Shown here in pieces: positions 48,101-57,110 of a DNA stretch of 64,000 nucleotides (the first letter of the stretch is position 1; the number at the start of each line of letters is the position of its first letter). Under the pieces are notes generated by a model. That model saw only the letters and a list, made by a program, of their open reading frames with translations. It did not search any database and had not been told where the DNA came from. The stretch is from Aplidium turbinatum. Taxonomy: Eukaryota > Chordata > Ascidiacea > Aplousobranchia > Polyclinidae. Where the stretch lies: contig OU964921.1 of NCBI GenBank assembly GCA_918807975.1, positions 9,023,498 to 9,087,497 of the forward strand, read 5' to 3'. Made by a program: the position numbers and the translations under genes.

Positions 48101-51100
48101 CAACACACAAGACATTGATGCCATGCCACACGCGTGATTTTTTAAGCTACGGGTGTATTTTTACGCAGCCATTGGAAGAAGACAAAACTCTGAACTCGGA
48201 TCACAAGTTAAATCGGGACAGAAGATCAATAAAGGCTACGGAGTTGAAGCATAAATTCAACTGGTAACACAGTATATAAATATGACAAGTAAACAACCCT
48301 GATAACGACTTAATTTGTTTGTTTCTCTATTATAAACAAGGAAAGCCACTGTTACCTCTAGTTCAATTAGACATTATAGACAACAATAAAAAAAATGCTG
48401 CTGATCTTTTAAACTTTCCACAACTTGGCCTCCACAAATGTTATCGTGTGTTCGTGGATACACGACTTTATGCCGCGGTCCGAATGACGCGTTTCCTAGG
48501 CCGCAAAGCACGAATGACGCGACATTTGATTATTTGTACTAAAATTAATTTTTCTTTTCAATACGGTAGCAATTTCATTTTTTTTTCCATAAATAAAAAT
48601 ATAAAATTGCTTTTTTGCACTTAACAAAATAAAGATGAAGAGATGAAATACAGGTGCCATTAATGCATTTGTTGGTTTTTAAACTTAATCGACACGTCTG
48701 CAGGGAACTCTTTTTCAGAAGAAGCATTTGGCAAACTCGAAGTTTAAGTCTGGTTTCCCGCAGTTAATCTCGTTCCTCACTGCTTCAGGAACAACACAGG
48801 AGATCTACCATTGTTTGTTTATCTAATCAGTTGTATATATACATTGTTTTGTTTTCGAACAAGACCGGTTAGGTTTGGACTCGCTGTCAAACAGCGTTTC
48901 ATGATTGAAACATACTTGTCTGGATGGCATTGATGGCAACAGTATCGAAAGCCCACGATGACATATGTTTATTTAGAGAAGTGTTAAGGGAGTGCAGTGG
49001 CTTAGCCAGCTATTGAATTTGACGTCGGCAGTTGCCAAGGTATGAGAACAATCAAGTGAAGTTTCACACATTATTATCTTATAAACGCATTTGTAATAAA
49101 ACCTGGTCATTTTTACTTTTTGCGCAACACGAAAAAAACTCATAACAGACAAAAATGAAGACACATATAAAAAGACGATTACTTTTTGTGAATAATAAAT
49201 AAGACTTGTTTTTATTTTGTTAGGTGCAAAAACAATTTTGTTTGTGTAAAAAATGAAAATTGAAATTACTAGTACCGTTTTAAAAAAAACCATTAATTTT
49301 TGTACTATATAATCCAATCTCGCGACATTCTTGCATTGCGGCATTCGGGCCTTTTGTCATTTATGCATTCCGGCATTCAGGTTATACCTCATTCGTGCCT
49401 TACGGCCTACGGATCGCGTCACTCGTCTGCGCGTCATTTGGACCAGGGTATTAAGTCGTGTACCATGTGTTTGTAGCTATAAAGGACTATTTGTTTCGGA
49501 ATCTGACATCGTTTTTCCTTTGCTTTTGAAAAAAAGGTTGTGCTTTTTGAAGTAACGAGGAGTGGAGAAGTCGTAATTATCACACTCGTATTAAGCTGTG
49601 TTGTACCTTTTTTGTTTGGTTTCAGTATTAATTGTACATTTGAATAATTGAAACCTTATGGAGATAGGTGGAATGTGATAACAGCACTTGCTTATTTTTT
49701 TATTTCTTATTATAGAGGAATTTAAAAAATGTAGTTTTATAACCAATGGCATTTGCAAGGTCACCAAACTCAACATTGGGCTAGAACATCTTTTTTTAAA
49801 CACTCGACGTATTTATAGTTTTTTACCGTGTTCATAAATAAATTTACACGCAGTGATCCCAACACATTTGTTGAGTATGAATATTTCGATGACAATCTTG
49901 GAAAGTCACAGCCATTTTCTGTGATGGTGTCCGCTTCTGTGCTGCTTCTGATTGATTTCCACAGCCACATGACCGCCAACGAGATGCTAGGTTACCTTGG
50001 TGGAAAATGGGATCCTATGAAGAAATGTAAGCACGAAAATATTGCTGAAAATCGTCTACACATTGGAAAATGCTTATTTTTTACCTACTGCACTGTGTAA
50101 CTCATCGTTTCATGAAATAAAATTTTAAATTTAAAGCTGTTATCGAAAACTTTCATCAAAATACTTACAGGCAAATTCTGTTTAAGGGCTTGATTGATCT
50201 TCATTTACCAATATTGTTGTTATATACACATTGCATTTGATTGAATTATAGCAGTGTCTGTATTCGCCACAAACTACTAGCAGGCAACTGCTTTTACTTT
50301 TCAATTTTGAGTCAATTTAACAGATTAAGAGTTATCTCATATGCCACAAGAAGCTGATTCGTTTGTTACCGTGTGATTGAAATTGCTATTATTTACCTCA
50401 ATCTGGTTTCATCGGTGGAAATTATCTGTTGAGGTGTGAATGTATTTAGTTGTTCGCTTTAATTTTTGATCTAACATGTAATTTTGAAGTAAAGGAATTT
50501 ATTTCCAGGCTTATATATAATGCAAGCTTTTCCGTGCCGTTGCAAGCTTGGTGATCCTGAGGTGGCAGCTGTGACGGAACAAGAGGTACAAACAGTGTTT
50601 GGGTTTGATTTTCCCAAAATTGCAGTAAAACTACGTTAACATTACATATTTTCACGTAGCCTATTGATCAAAAATAGGGCATCAACTATCAATTATCTTG
50701 TAAATCTCGGCTTTTCCATTTGCATTTACAGTATCCTAATTTGATTGTCGTAAAATTGCACGAGGTTGCTAGAAGGATTGTAAACGTTAACACCACAGCC
50801 TTTTGCCTATAATAAACCTTTGTTCATTTAGCTGTGGTTTTTCAGATATCAAACGGAATGGGTTTGAGAGGACTTTTACGTGTTGGCTGGTACCACTCTC
50901 ATCCGAACAACCCAACTGAGCCCACAGTCCGTGATATCGACGTTCAGTGTGAATTGCAACTCATGTTCAACACTCATCCAACGGTTGGCTTGATATGTGG
51001 TGAATTTGATATGTGTTGTAATCATTTTTTTTAATTCACATTAGTTTATCTACAGCTCAGCTCAACCGTGGTTTAAAGTTCAGATTATTGTTTTCTACTA

Positions 51101-54100
51101 TTCGGCAATTGGTGGATTTTTGGTTGATAATCTTTGTTGAGTTTTTAACGTGATCTCGCTTATTGTGTTTACTTTTAATCAATTAAATTACAACTTCATA
51201 TATATTTTACAAAATAAGCGAAAAGTTAAAACACAGAACTACTGTCGATCCACACTAACGGTTTCTTAGAAATATGCTAATGCTGCACCGTGGGTAGGGT
51301 GCATCATCTCCCCCTTATTTTTTAAATCAAAGTTGTGCCATTGACAAATGGTGTCCATTTTAGGTCAAACTCAGCCAAAAAAATTATGGGGTTTGTGGGA
51401 CCCCTCCTACCACCACCTCCGCAACCCCCCAAATCCGCTTCACTAAAATCGCAATAACTCAAAAACCAAACAAGATAGACAAATGGTGTTTGGTATCAAC
51501 ATCATTGCAACTACTTGATTTAATTCAAATCTACCAAAAAATTTGCAATTTTATGTGAATTTTAATTTTTGATTTTGTGACAGGGTTTGTATGTTCATGC
51601 ATAATACAAAAATATTTGAAAATCAATCAAATTTTGAAATATCATTTGCTATAAAATATCTGATTTTGTGATAACTGGCCTAATAAAGTTAGTTCATAGC
51701 CAATTTGTATTATTTTAATGTTGTCATACAAGTTTTTGCACTATTTCCATCTTGGTGTAAAGCAAGCCTGCTGTTATTTGCTGCCATACCCAGTTTCCAA
51801 TTAAACAGATACAGATACACAACACACACTGATAGAGTGAAATATATCAACACATCAAAAACACGTTACTGTCTTAGTACAGTGTGAGGAATACATGTGC
51901 GTGCTTGCTTACCAGGAGATTCTCTTGGAATAAAAAAGTGTACAAAAATGAATGGTGTAGATACAATATCAGTATATTATAATGTAATGAATAATGATGT
52001 GTTGCTCACTTGGTAAGACAATTGATAAATCTACCATATCTTATGTGAGCGGCTTTTTCCTTAAGTTTGGCCTATTGGATCTGCTTGTCTCCACCACTTG
52101 AAGTGTATTCTCAAAGTGTTTTGGTATTTTAGCTGATGGTTGGAAGTCTGTGGCCAACTTAACTCCTCTCTCTGAGCAGTCATTAACAACAGTAATTGAT
52201 GCTGATTTTTTTCTTCCAGTTAAATATTGTTCATCTTTTGGCCACTCTTTAACATCTCTTTTTAAAAAATCTGTTTCCAACTTTAACAGTTTAAAAAACT
52301 ACCATGAATCTTCTCCTATCAAGTCTGCCAGGGAAGATTTTTCATCAACCAGCATTGGAAATGTTGGCTTTCCATTACCTTGTCTCTTTTGAGGGACTGA
52401 TTCCTTTACTTTTAACAGAGCTTGAGCAATTTCCCATTTCTCTTCATCTTTAACGTGGTCATCAAACAGGGAAAGTGGGACCATCTCTTTAGTCAAGTAC
52501 CACATATGTAAATGGAGCTTTTTTAAAGCACTTGACGCTGCTATTGCATCAATCTGTTTGTATTGATGCAATGTTTTTATCATTGCTAGGTCAGCCTGTG
52601 GAGCAGATATTGCAGAACCACAACGAAACCACCAAGGAATGTACACATACAAAAGAAACATTGCATAATGCATATCTGTTCAGCTTTTTGGTGTCCTTGG
52701 GTTGTAAAATCAAGCATTTTCTGGCATTATTTGGATCCATCACTTTTTCCGCCTCCATAGATAGCAATGAAAGTTTTATTGCATAAATCACTTTAGCCAT
52801 CCATCGAGCTTTATAATTTGCACCTGGTTTTTTGAATTTGAATGGCTTGTGTGGGAGGGGTGTTTGAAAACTAAAAAGAAGTAGTTGTAAAAGCTCTTCA
52901 TAGTCCGCCCTAGGGATATCACTGCTATCATTTTTTGTCAGCAGTTGAGTAGCAAGGTCTGTAGCATCTTTTCTTTGTTTATTTAGGAAATATAGGCATA
53001 CGAAGCCGAGTAACGTGATCAAGTTTAACATCTTCAAGTTTTATAATAAAAGTAATTTGCGTTCTTCTGGTGACTATTTACTAGGTTACCTCCTGATGTT
53101 AAAGATGATAACTAGCTTTTGTATTTCCGACGTTTCGTCAGTCAGCACGACTGACTTTATCAAGGAGGTAACCTAAGTAACCTAACCAGGAGGTAACCTA
53201 GTAAATAGTCACCAGAAGAACGCAAATTACTTTTATTATAAAATGCCTGGTGAACAGTCTCTCTCTGTTTTTATCTTCAAGTTTATTACATATAGAAACA
53301 CAAAACTACGCAACAAATTAAGTATCGAACGTTTTCGACATCACAAGATGTCCTCTTCAGGAATAATATACATACAACTTAACTACATCTGAATAAAATA
53401 CAATGGTTAAACTAAATCTATAAACAGGAAAAGACAAAAAACTACACATTACTTCTGACTAGCTCAAACTCAATGATAGGCTCCACGAGAATCAAAGGTA
53501 ACTGCATCAAAAGGTGTTAAACAGATCACATGATATGGTAGAAAGGCAAGGTGTGAAAAAACTAATTTTAAAAATACAGAGAGCAAGAAAGACGAGCCGC
53601 AAGCATACAATTGTCTGTTCATAAGTGGATTGTGACGTTTTATGTACAAGGCTTCCAAGATCTTAGTTTGATACTCAGACCTGCCTCTGGACATGATCTC
53701 AAATTGCTTAATAGAAACGTTATTTTGGCATTCTGTACATGAGAAAATGTGATCTTTAATTGCACTTTTCTGTACAGAATTCAAATTCAGGTGTTCCCCA
53801 GCTCTAGTCGATAAATGTCTTGTTGACATACCGATGTATGTCGATCAACAAGACATTTATCGACTAGAGCTGGGGAACACCTGAATTAGTTTAGCTCCTT
53901 TCAAAACTGCATCCTCAAATGATATCTTGCCACCAAGCTTGTTGTTATCATCATATAATGCTCTATTTGAAGTCATGAAAGCACAACTTGCAACAAAATA
54001 AACAAGAAGCGTGCTCTAGAAATTAACAAGATTGATAGCCGTGCTTAATTACAGTACCGGTACAGGTACTTATCCCTGTAATAGAATAAGTTCAATAGTT

Positions 54101-57100
54101 CAAATGTTATGAATTTATTGAGAATGACTAGAATACTTTTGAGCAGTCTTAAACTTAACCAGCCAGAAATCTACAAGCGACTGGAAAAGTCAACATGAAG
54201 ATTGATTTTCATATTTTTCGTATTACACATGAACATACAAACCCTGTCGCAAAATCGAAAATTAAAATTCACATAAAATTGCAACTTTTTTGGCAGATTT
54301 GAATTAAATCAAGTAGTTGCAATGATGTTGATACCAAACACCATTTGTCTATCTTGTTTGGTTTTTGAGTTATTGCGATTTTAGTGAAGCGGATTTGGGG
54401 GGTTGCGGAGGTGGTGGTAGGAGGGGTCCCACAACCCCCATAATTTTTTTGGCTGAGTCTGACCTAAAATGGACACCATTTGTCAATGGCACAACTTTGA
54501 TTTAAAAAATAAGGGGGAGATGATGCACCCTAACCGTGGGGCGTCGGGAACAAAACACACCTGAAATCTAACTACAATCGACATCCCCCATTGTGGCCTT
54601 ACAGTTTATAAAGGGAGCATAGCATTCCGGTTGAACAGTTATTATTGACGTTACGGAAATCATTTTGATGGCAAAAGTCAACATACATATAATTCACTTA
54701 TCAAAGTTAGCATGTGCAGACGTTAGCCATTAACACGCAAACGGTTGTGAAATGCACATGATTTGTAAATATTCTCGATTTTTAGGTCCATACGACTTTC
54801 GTGATAGCGTGAGGGCAGAGTCTACTTTTGACATGTTTTGGATGGCAACACCGGCAGACTTGAATCCTGACATACAATGGTTCGGCGTCCCCATGAAAGT
54901 GTCTTACAATGAACTACTTGAGCAAAGCGTTCAAGAAGATCTTCCCCATGAATTGGTAAGCTATTATATTTTTAGTTGCGCATGTCAACTTTGAAACTAT
55001 TTCAACTAGGTACACGTGACTATTTCTTACTGGATAGGTTTTGCTGAGTAATGGTATTTTGTTTGTTCTATATGCTAGATAAGTAGTCATTACCTGACCT
55101 GGCCGCCTGAAGAAGTATCGGCGTGTCTGCTTAATAAAGCGAAATAAATGTGGACTTTCCCTTAAATACCTCGTGATAGTTTAGCTTAGTTTACACCAGA
55201 AGAGTGTCTCATGTTATTGAATGGTATTTGTATTATTATTTTTTTGTAACCAAGCTCTGTGGCATGAATTGGCAGAACGATTCTGATGAGCCCAGTTTCG
55301 TAGGCAAACACTGGTGTCTAACTGCCCATTGCTGTCGATTGTTTTCTTCACTCGGCTGAGGAAAAACAACACTTTCTGACATGCAAAACTCTTTAGCCTA
55401 CTTGTATTGTATCACACGCAATTCTGCCTTGCGGGCAACAACCTTTTGCCGAGCATGAGCTGAGTTTTCAATATCACTAACTTTCAATCGTCTACTGCAG
55501 AATCAAATTGTTGAGTTCTACAAGCATCAACCTGACGTTATTTCGTTTAAGAGCATGTGGAAAGGCTCCATGACTTACATCGATAAAATTAAGGTCAGTT
55601 TGTATAACACTAGTGATAGTGTTTATTTTACCCGTCTGATCACAACATTATATTTTATATTTACCGTAAACTAGTGTAGCATAAATCCACCTGAATCAGA
55701 CTTTACATCCCAATAGAGTTATTTGAACCAGTTCGGTCCTTCTGCCACTCCCATCATCATCAGCAAACAACGTAGTTCACATTGTAATCTTGTATTGTTT
55801 TTTTTTTCACATGTGCTGAAGATGCGAAATAAAAGAACTTGAACGTGAATCAAGTCATAACGAGTAATTTTAAGCAAGCGTAGCTAAAATAAGCATATGA
55901 TATTGTTTAAGACATGATTTACTGTCACTTCAATTTTTTAAGACGAATACAGACAATGGTCGTCTTCAGGTTGAGAGGGCTTATTGGAATCTTGATCCCA
56001 ACAGATTGTTTTTATTTCTGACCATCAGCAAAACTGCACAGTGCACATGTTAACTTAGCAGAGGTTTAGAAAATGCTGACGCGACAAACCTCGAACGTTA
56101 AGAGACGAGCTTTGAGCCGAAATAGGATACATTCGATCATTCTTGGAAAATAGCGAGTTTTTCTTGAATTGCACTGTTCAAACGCTCACGTCGAACGTTA
56201 TGGGTCCACGTCTTTTAGGCGCAGACAGTTAGGCGCCCGTCAAATAGGCGCGCACACTGTGGGGTCAGGATAGGTGCTATTCAGTTAGGTGCTATTCCTA
56301 GTAAAGTCTGCAAATTGTATCAGCTCAGCTTTGGCAAAACCTAGTCGGGGTTTTGACGGAAAATTAAGTTTCTCTTCACTCAAGCCTACCACCCGCTTGA
56401 ATATAGGCTACGGTATATTTTTTGCTGATGTTTAGTGTAGTTATTATTTGACTTATATAACTAAAAGTGAACTCAGTCATGTTCGGGAACTTGAATATAA
56501 TTTATTGATAAAGCTTTCGCCGACGCAAACCTGGACCAACAACAAGTATATGCCGAAGACGCGCATTAAAAAAACAATATATTTTTCTGTTTAATATAAC
56601 ATTTTGTGTGAAAAGCATTGCCGGTTTAAGCAGCTTCACTCACGGTAAGCCATGACATATTTTTCTGTTCAATACAACATTTTGTGTGAAAAGTATTGCC
56701 GGATAAAGCAGCTTCACTCACTGAAGCCATAACTAACAACAAATAAATGCACGCGCATTAACAAAACAACACATTTTTCTGTTCAACATAACATTTTGTG
56801 TGAAAAGCATTGCCCTACCTGCCAAGCTGATACAATATGCAGACTTTACTAGAAATAGCACCTAAATGAACTGGCGCCACAGTGTGCGCGCCTATTTGAC
56901 GGGCACCTCACTGTACGCGCCTAAAAGACTTGCTCCCAACGTTATGACATCGTTTGCTAGACTTTGCCATTTCTTCAATGTTACAGGGTTGTTTGTTTCA
57001 TTTTTATATTATTTTCACAGCTTTCATTGCAACGAAAGATATCGCAGGACAAGACTGGAAGCCAGTTTTTGAATTTTGTCTGTGGATTGTTAACCAATGC

Positions 57101-57110
57101 CGCAAGCTAG
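39118..57110 (+). CDS. mpnd: MPN-domain protein, MPND-like (11 exons, 472 aa)
   Basis: Exons: 39118-39324, 43910-44026, 44602-44754, 47839-47928, 48169-48263, 49854-50026, 50509-50585, 50846-50999, 54786-54955, 55501-55593 and 57021-57110 (TAG stop). All introns are GT-AG and the frame is open throughout. The order and length match vertebrate MPND (about 470 aa). An acidic, Ser-rich N-terminus is followed by a RAMA-like domain (residues 70-165: VLEPGNGVLSIEYL, VNPAKKSGCGWNSVKYK), a linker, and a JAMM/MPN+ domain (residues 220-365: IDFHSHMTANEMLGYLGG, then GWYHSHPNNPTEPTVRDID). The catalytic-type Glu, both His and the Asp are present; the usual Ser of H-x-H-x7-S-x2-D is Thr. Family knowledge: putative metalloprotease, and MPND has been reported to read N6-methyladenine. 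Exon 5 is the weakest joint; its phase fits exon 6 directly. Confidence 0.87.
39449..39716 (-). mobile_element. tRNA-SINE, 3' portion of a copy split by a DNA transposon
   Basis: Minus-strand SINE body from its (GATT)n tail through TTGCTCAAGCGCACACCCCG and CGAACCAGTGCCGCTTGATC. It stops abruptly where the element at 39717 begins, and the matching tRNA head resumes at 43182. It lies in intron 1 of the MPND-like gene. Confidence 0.88.
39717..43181. mobile_element. DNA transposon (3.5 kb) with long imperfect TIRs, inserted in a SINE
   Basis: The termini GGGGTCATTCCATTATATTT and GGGGTCATTCCATTACATTT (reverse complement of the right end) are almost identical. Degenerate inverted similarity continues for about 400 bp, for example TATGTAGAATACCATTTT near 39955 against its complement near 42915. 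The target duplication is at most 2-3 bp (CTT / TTT) and uncertain. No transposase was recognised; the interior is AT-rich and holds the LINE at 41476. Without that LINE the element would be about 2.65 kb. Confidence 0.82.
41476..42292 (-). mobile_element. 5'-truncated LINE with 10-bp target duplication, nested in the DNA transposon
   Basis: A 240-codon open frame (41565-42287, minus) encodes a reverse-transcriptase C-terminal region: KHFCYLGSEISDNADLQDEI, LLYASETWTTY, RFQQRCLRKILNISW, RNQLRWCGHVVRMPDQRLPK, then GGQKKRYKDSLK. This is the tail of an endonuclease-reverse-transcriptase LINE, RTE-like or related. The 3' end is a (CAT)n tail (ATGATGATGATGATGG on the plus strand). AAAAAGTAGT is duplicated exactly at 41466-41475 and 42293-42302. 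The intact fragment frame and perfect duplication suggest a fairly recent insertion. Confidence 0.9.
43182..43236 (-). mobile_element. tRNA-like head of the split SINE
   Basis: CGCTAACCAATTGAGCTATC is the reverse complement of the SINE A box, preceded by AAGCTTCTTCGTTCCAGAAG. It continues the SINE body that stops at 39716, so both pieces were one copy before the transposon arrived. Confidence 0.88.
45640..47417. mobile_element. Nested TIR element (1.8 kb) with CAGTGGCGCGGG ends
   Basis: The left end CAGTGGCGCGGGAAC pairs with the right end CAGGGGCGCGGGGAG (reverse complement). Both are followed by AGGGGGGGCTGAA-type tracts. The flanking 8-mers agree at only four positions, so a target duplication is not established. 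Inside are a 123-codon open frame (45826-46197, plus) of unknown identity and a telomere-like run at about 46747-46787. No transposase was recognised. Confidence 0.7.
46707..46787 (+). repeat. 14-bp tandem repeat followed by telomere-like CCCTAA units
   Basis: GATTCGGTGAGTCT-type units repeat nearly three times at 46707-46746. They are followed directly by CTAACCTCTAACCCC-type units, a degenerate (CCCTAA)n run of about 40 bp. An inverted scrap of the 14-mer (GGACTCACCGAA) recurs at about 46859-46870. All of it lies inside the nested element at 45640-47417. Confidence 0.8.
48455..49465. mobile_element. 1.0-kb TIR element in intron 5 of the MPND-like gene
   Basis: The left terminus TGGATACACGACTTTATGCC pairs with the right terminus TGGTACACGACTTAATACCC (reverse complement). 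Inverted similarity extends about 80 bp, including GAATGACGCG and GCACGAATGA motifs. The flanks TGTGTTCG (48447-48454) and TGTGTTTG (49466-49473) match at seven of eight positions, suggesting an 8-bp duplication. It has no transposase. Confidence 0.8.
52041..53037 (-). pseudogene. Broken transposon-encoded protein of unknown family
   Basis: Minus-strand frames carry ADYEELLQLLLFSFQTPLPH, then KKPGANYKARWMAKVIYAIK, and further on ASSALKKLHLHMWYLTKEMV. I remember a similar order (DY.ELL, then PGA..RARWMAK.IY, then HLWYL.EE) from repetitive, transposon-associated proteins of cnidarians and arthropods, but cannot name the family. The remnant is spread over more than one frame and is inactive. It sits between the long TIRs and was probably the element's own product. 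Confidence 0.6.
53039..53243. repeat. Foldback segment (about 57-bp arms) containing a Penelope-type motif
   Basis: The arm beginning TTTTATAATAAAAGTAATTT (53039-53096) is repeated inverted at 53188-53243. Between them, read on the minus strand, is AAGTCAGTCGTGCTGACTG followed by ACGAAACGTCGG. This stem-then-GAAA arrangement recalls the hammerhead-bearing termini of Penelope-like elements and matches the repeat at 26441-26480. Confidence 0.7.
53270..53840 (-). mobile_element. Penelope-like element remnant (GIY-YIG region)
   Basis: Minus-strand translation (53470-53829) contains MSTRHLSTRAGEHLN, SAIKDHIFSCTECQN and FEIMSRGRSEYQTKILEALY, then IKRHNPLMNRQLYACGSSFL. This is the conserved second half of the GIY-YIG endonuclease domain that ends Penelope-like reverse transcriptases. 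Downstream, CATCACAAGATGTCCTCTTC-type sequence is typical of the same elements. Only the 3' part survives. Confidence 0.8.
53784..53887. repeat. Perfect 43-bp-arm palindrome
   Basis: The arm 53784-53826, beginning AATTCAGGTGTTCCCCAGCT, is repeated exactly inverted at 53845-53887, with an 18-bp loop. The left arm belongs to the Penelope-like coding remnant, so this looks like an inverted duplication created at the element's 5' truncation point. Confidence 0.92.
55075..55222 (+). repeat. Second copy of the Penelope-type dispersed repeat
   Basis: Homologous to 26399-26570: GCTAGATAAGTAGTCATTAC, GCCTGAAGAAG and GATAGTTTAGCTTAGTTTAC all align. The hammerhead-like core is more decayed here (GCGAAA remains near 55138). 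It lies in intron 9 of the MPND-like gene. Confidence 0.65.
56202..56937. mobile_element. TIR element (736 bp) with exact 8-bp target duplication
   Basis: The left end GGGTCCACGTCTTTTAGGCG and the right end GGGAGCAAGTCTTTTAGGCG (reverse complement) begin inverted repeats of about 130 bp. AACGTTAT is duplicated at 56194-56201 and 56938-56945. The interior holds three head-to-tail copies of a unit of about 90 bp containing ACATTTTGTGTGAAAAGCAT (near 56600, 56680 and 56790). No coding capacity. It is in intron 10 of the MPND-like gene. Confidence 0.9.

Larger units (their letters stand above)
51294..54533. mobile_element. DNA transposon (3.2 kb) with about 315-bp TIRs and 6-bp target duplication
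   Basis: The inverted repeats run from 51294 to about 51608 and from about 54218 to 54533 and are very similar, sharing TGCATCATCTCCCCCTTATT near the ends. CCGTGG flanks both sides (51288-51293 and 54534-54539). Between the arms lie minus-strand protein remnants (52041-53037) and Penelope-like debris (53040-53890). It fills most of intron 8 of the MPND-like gene. The superfamily is not established; 6-bp duplications occur in more than one class of large element, so no assignment is made. Confidence 0.85.
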
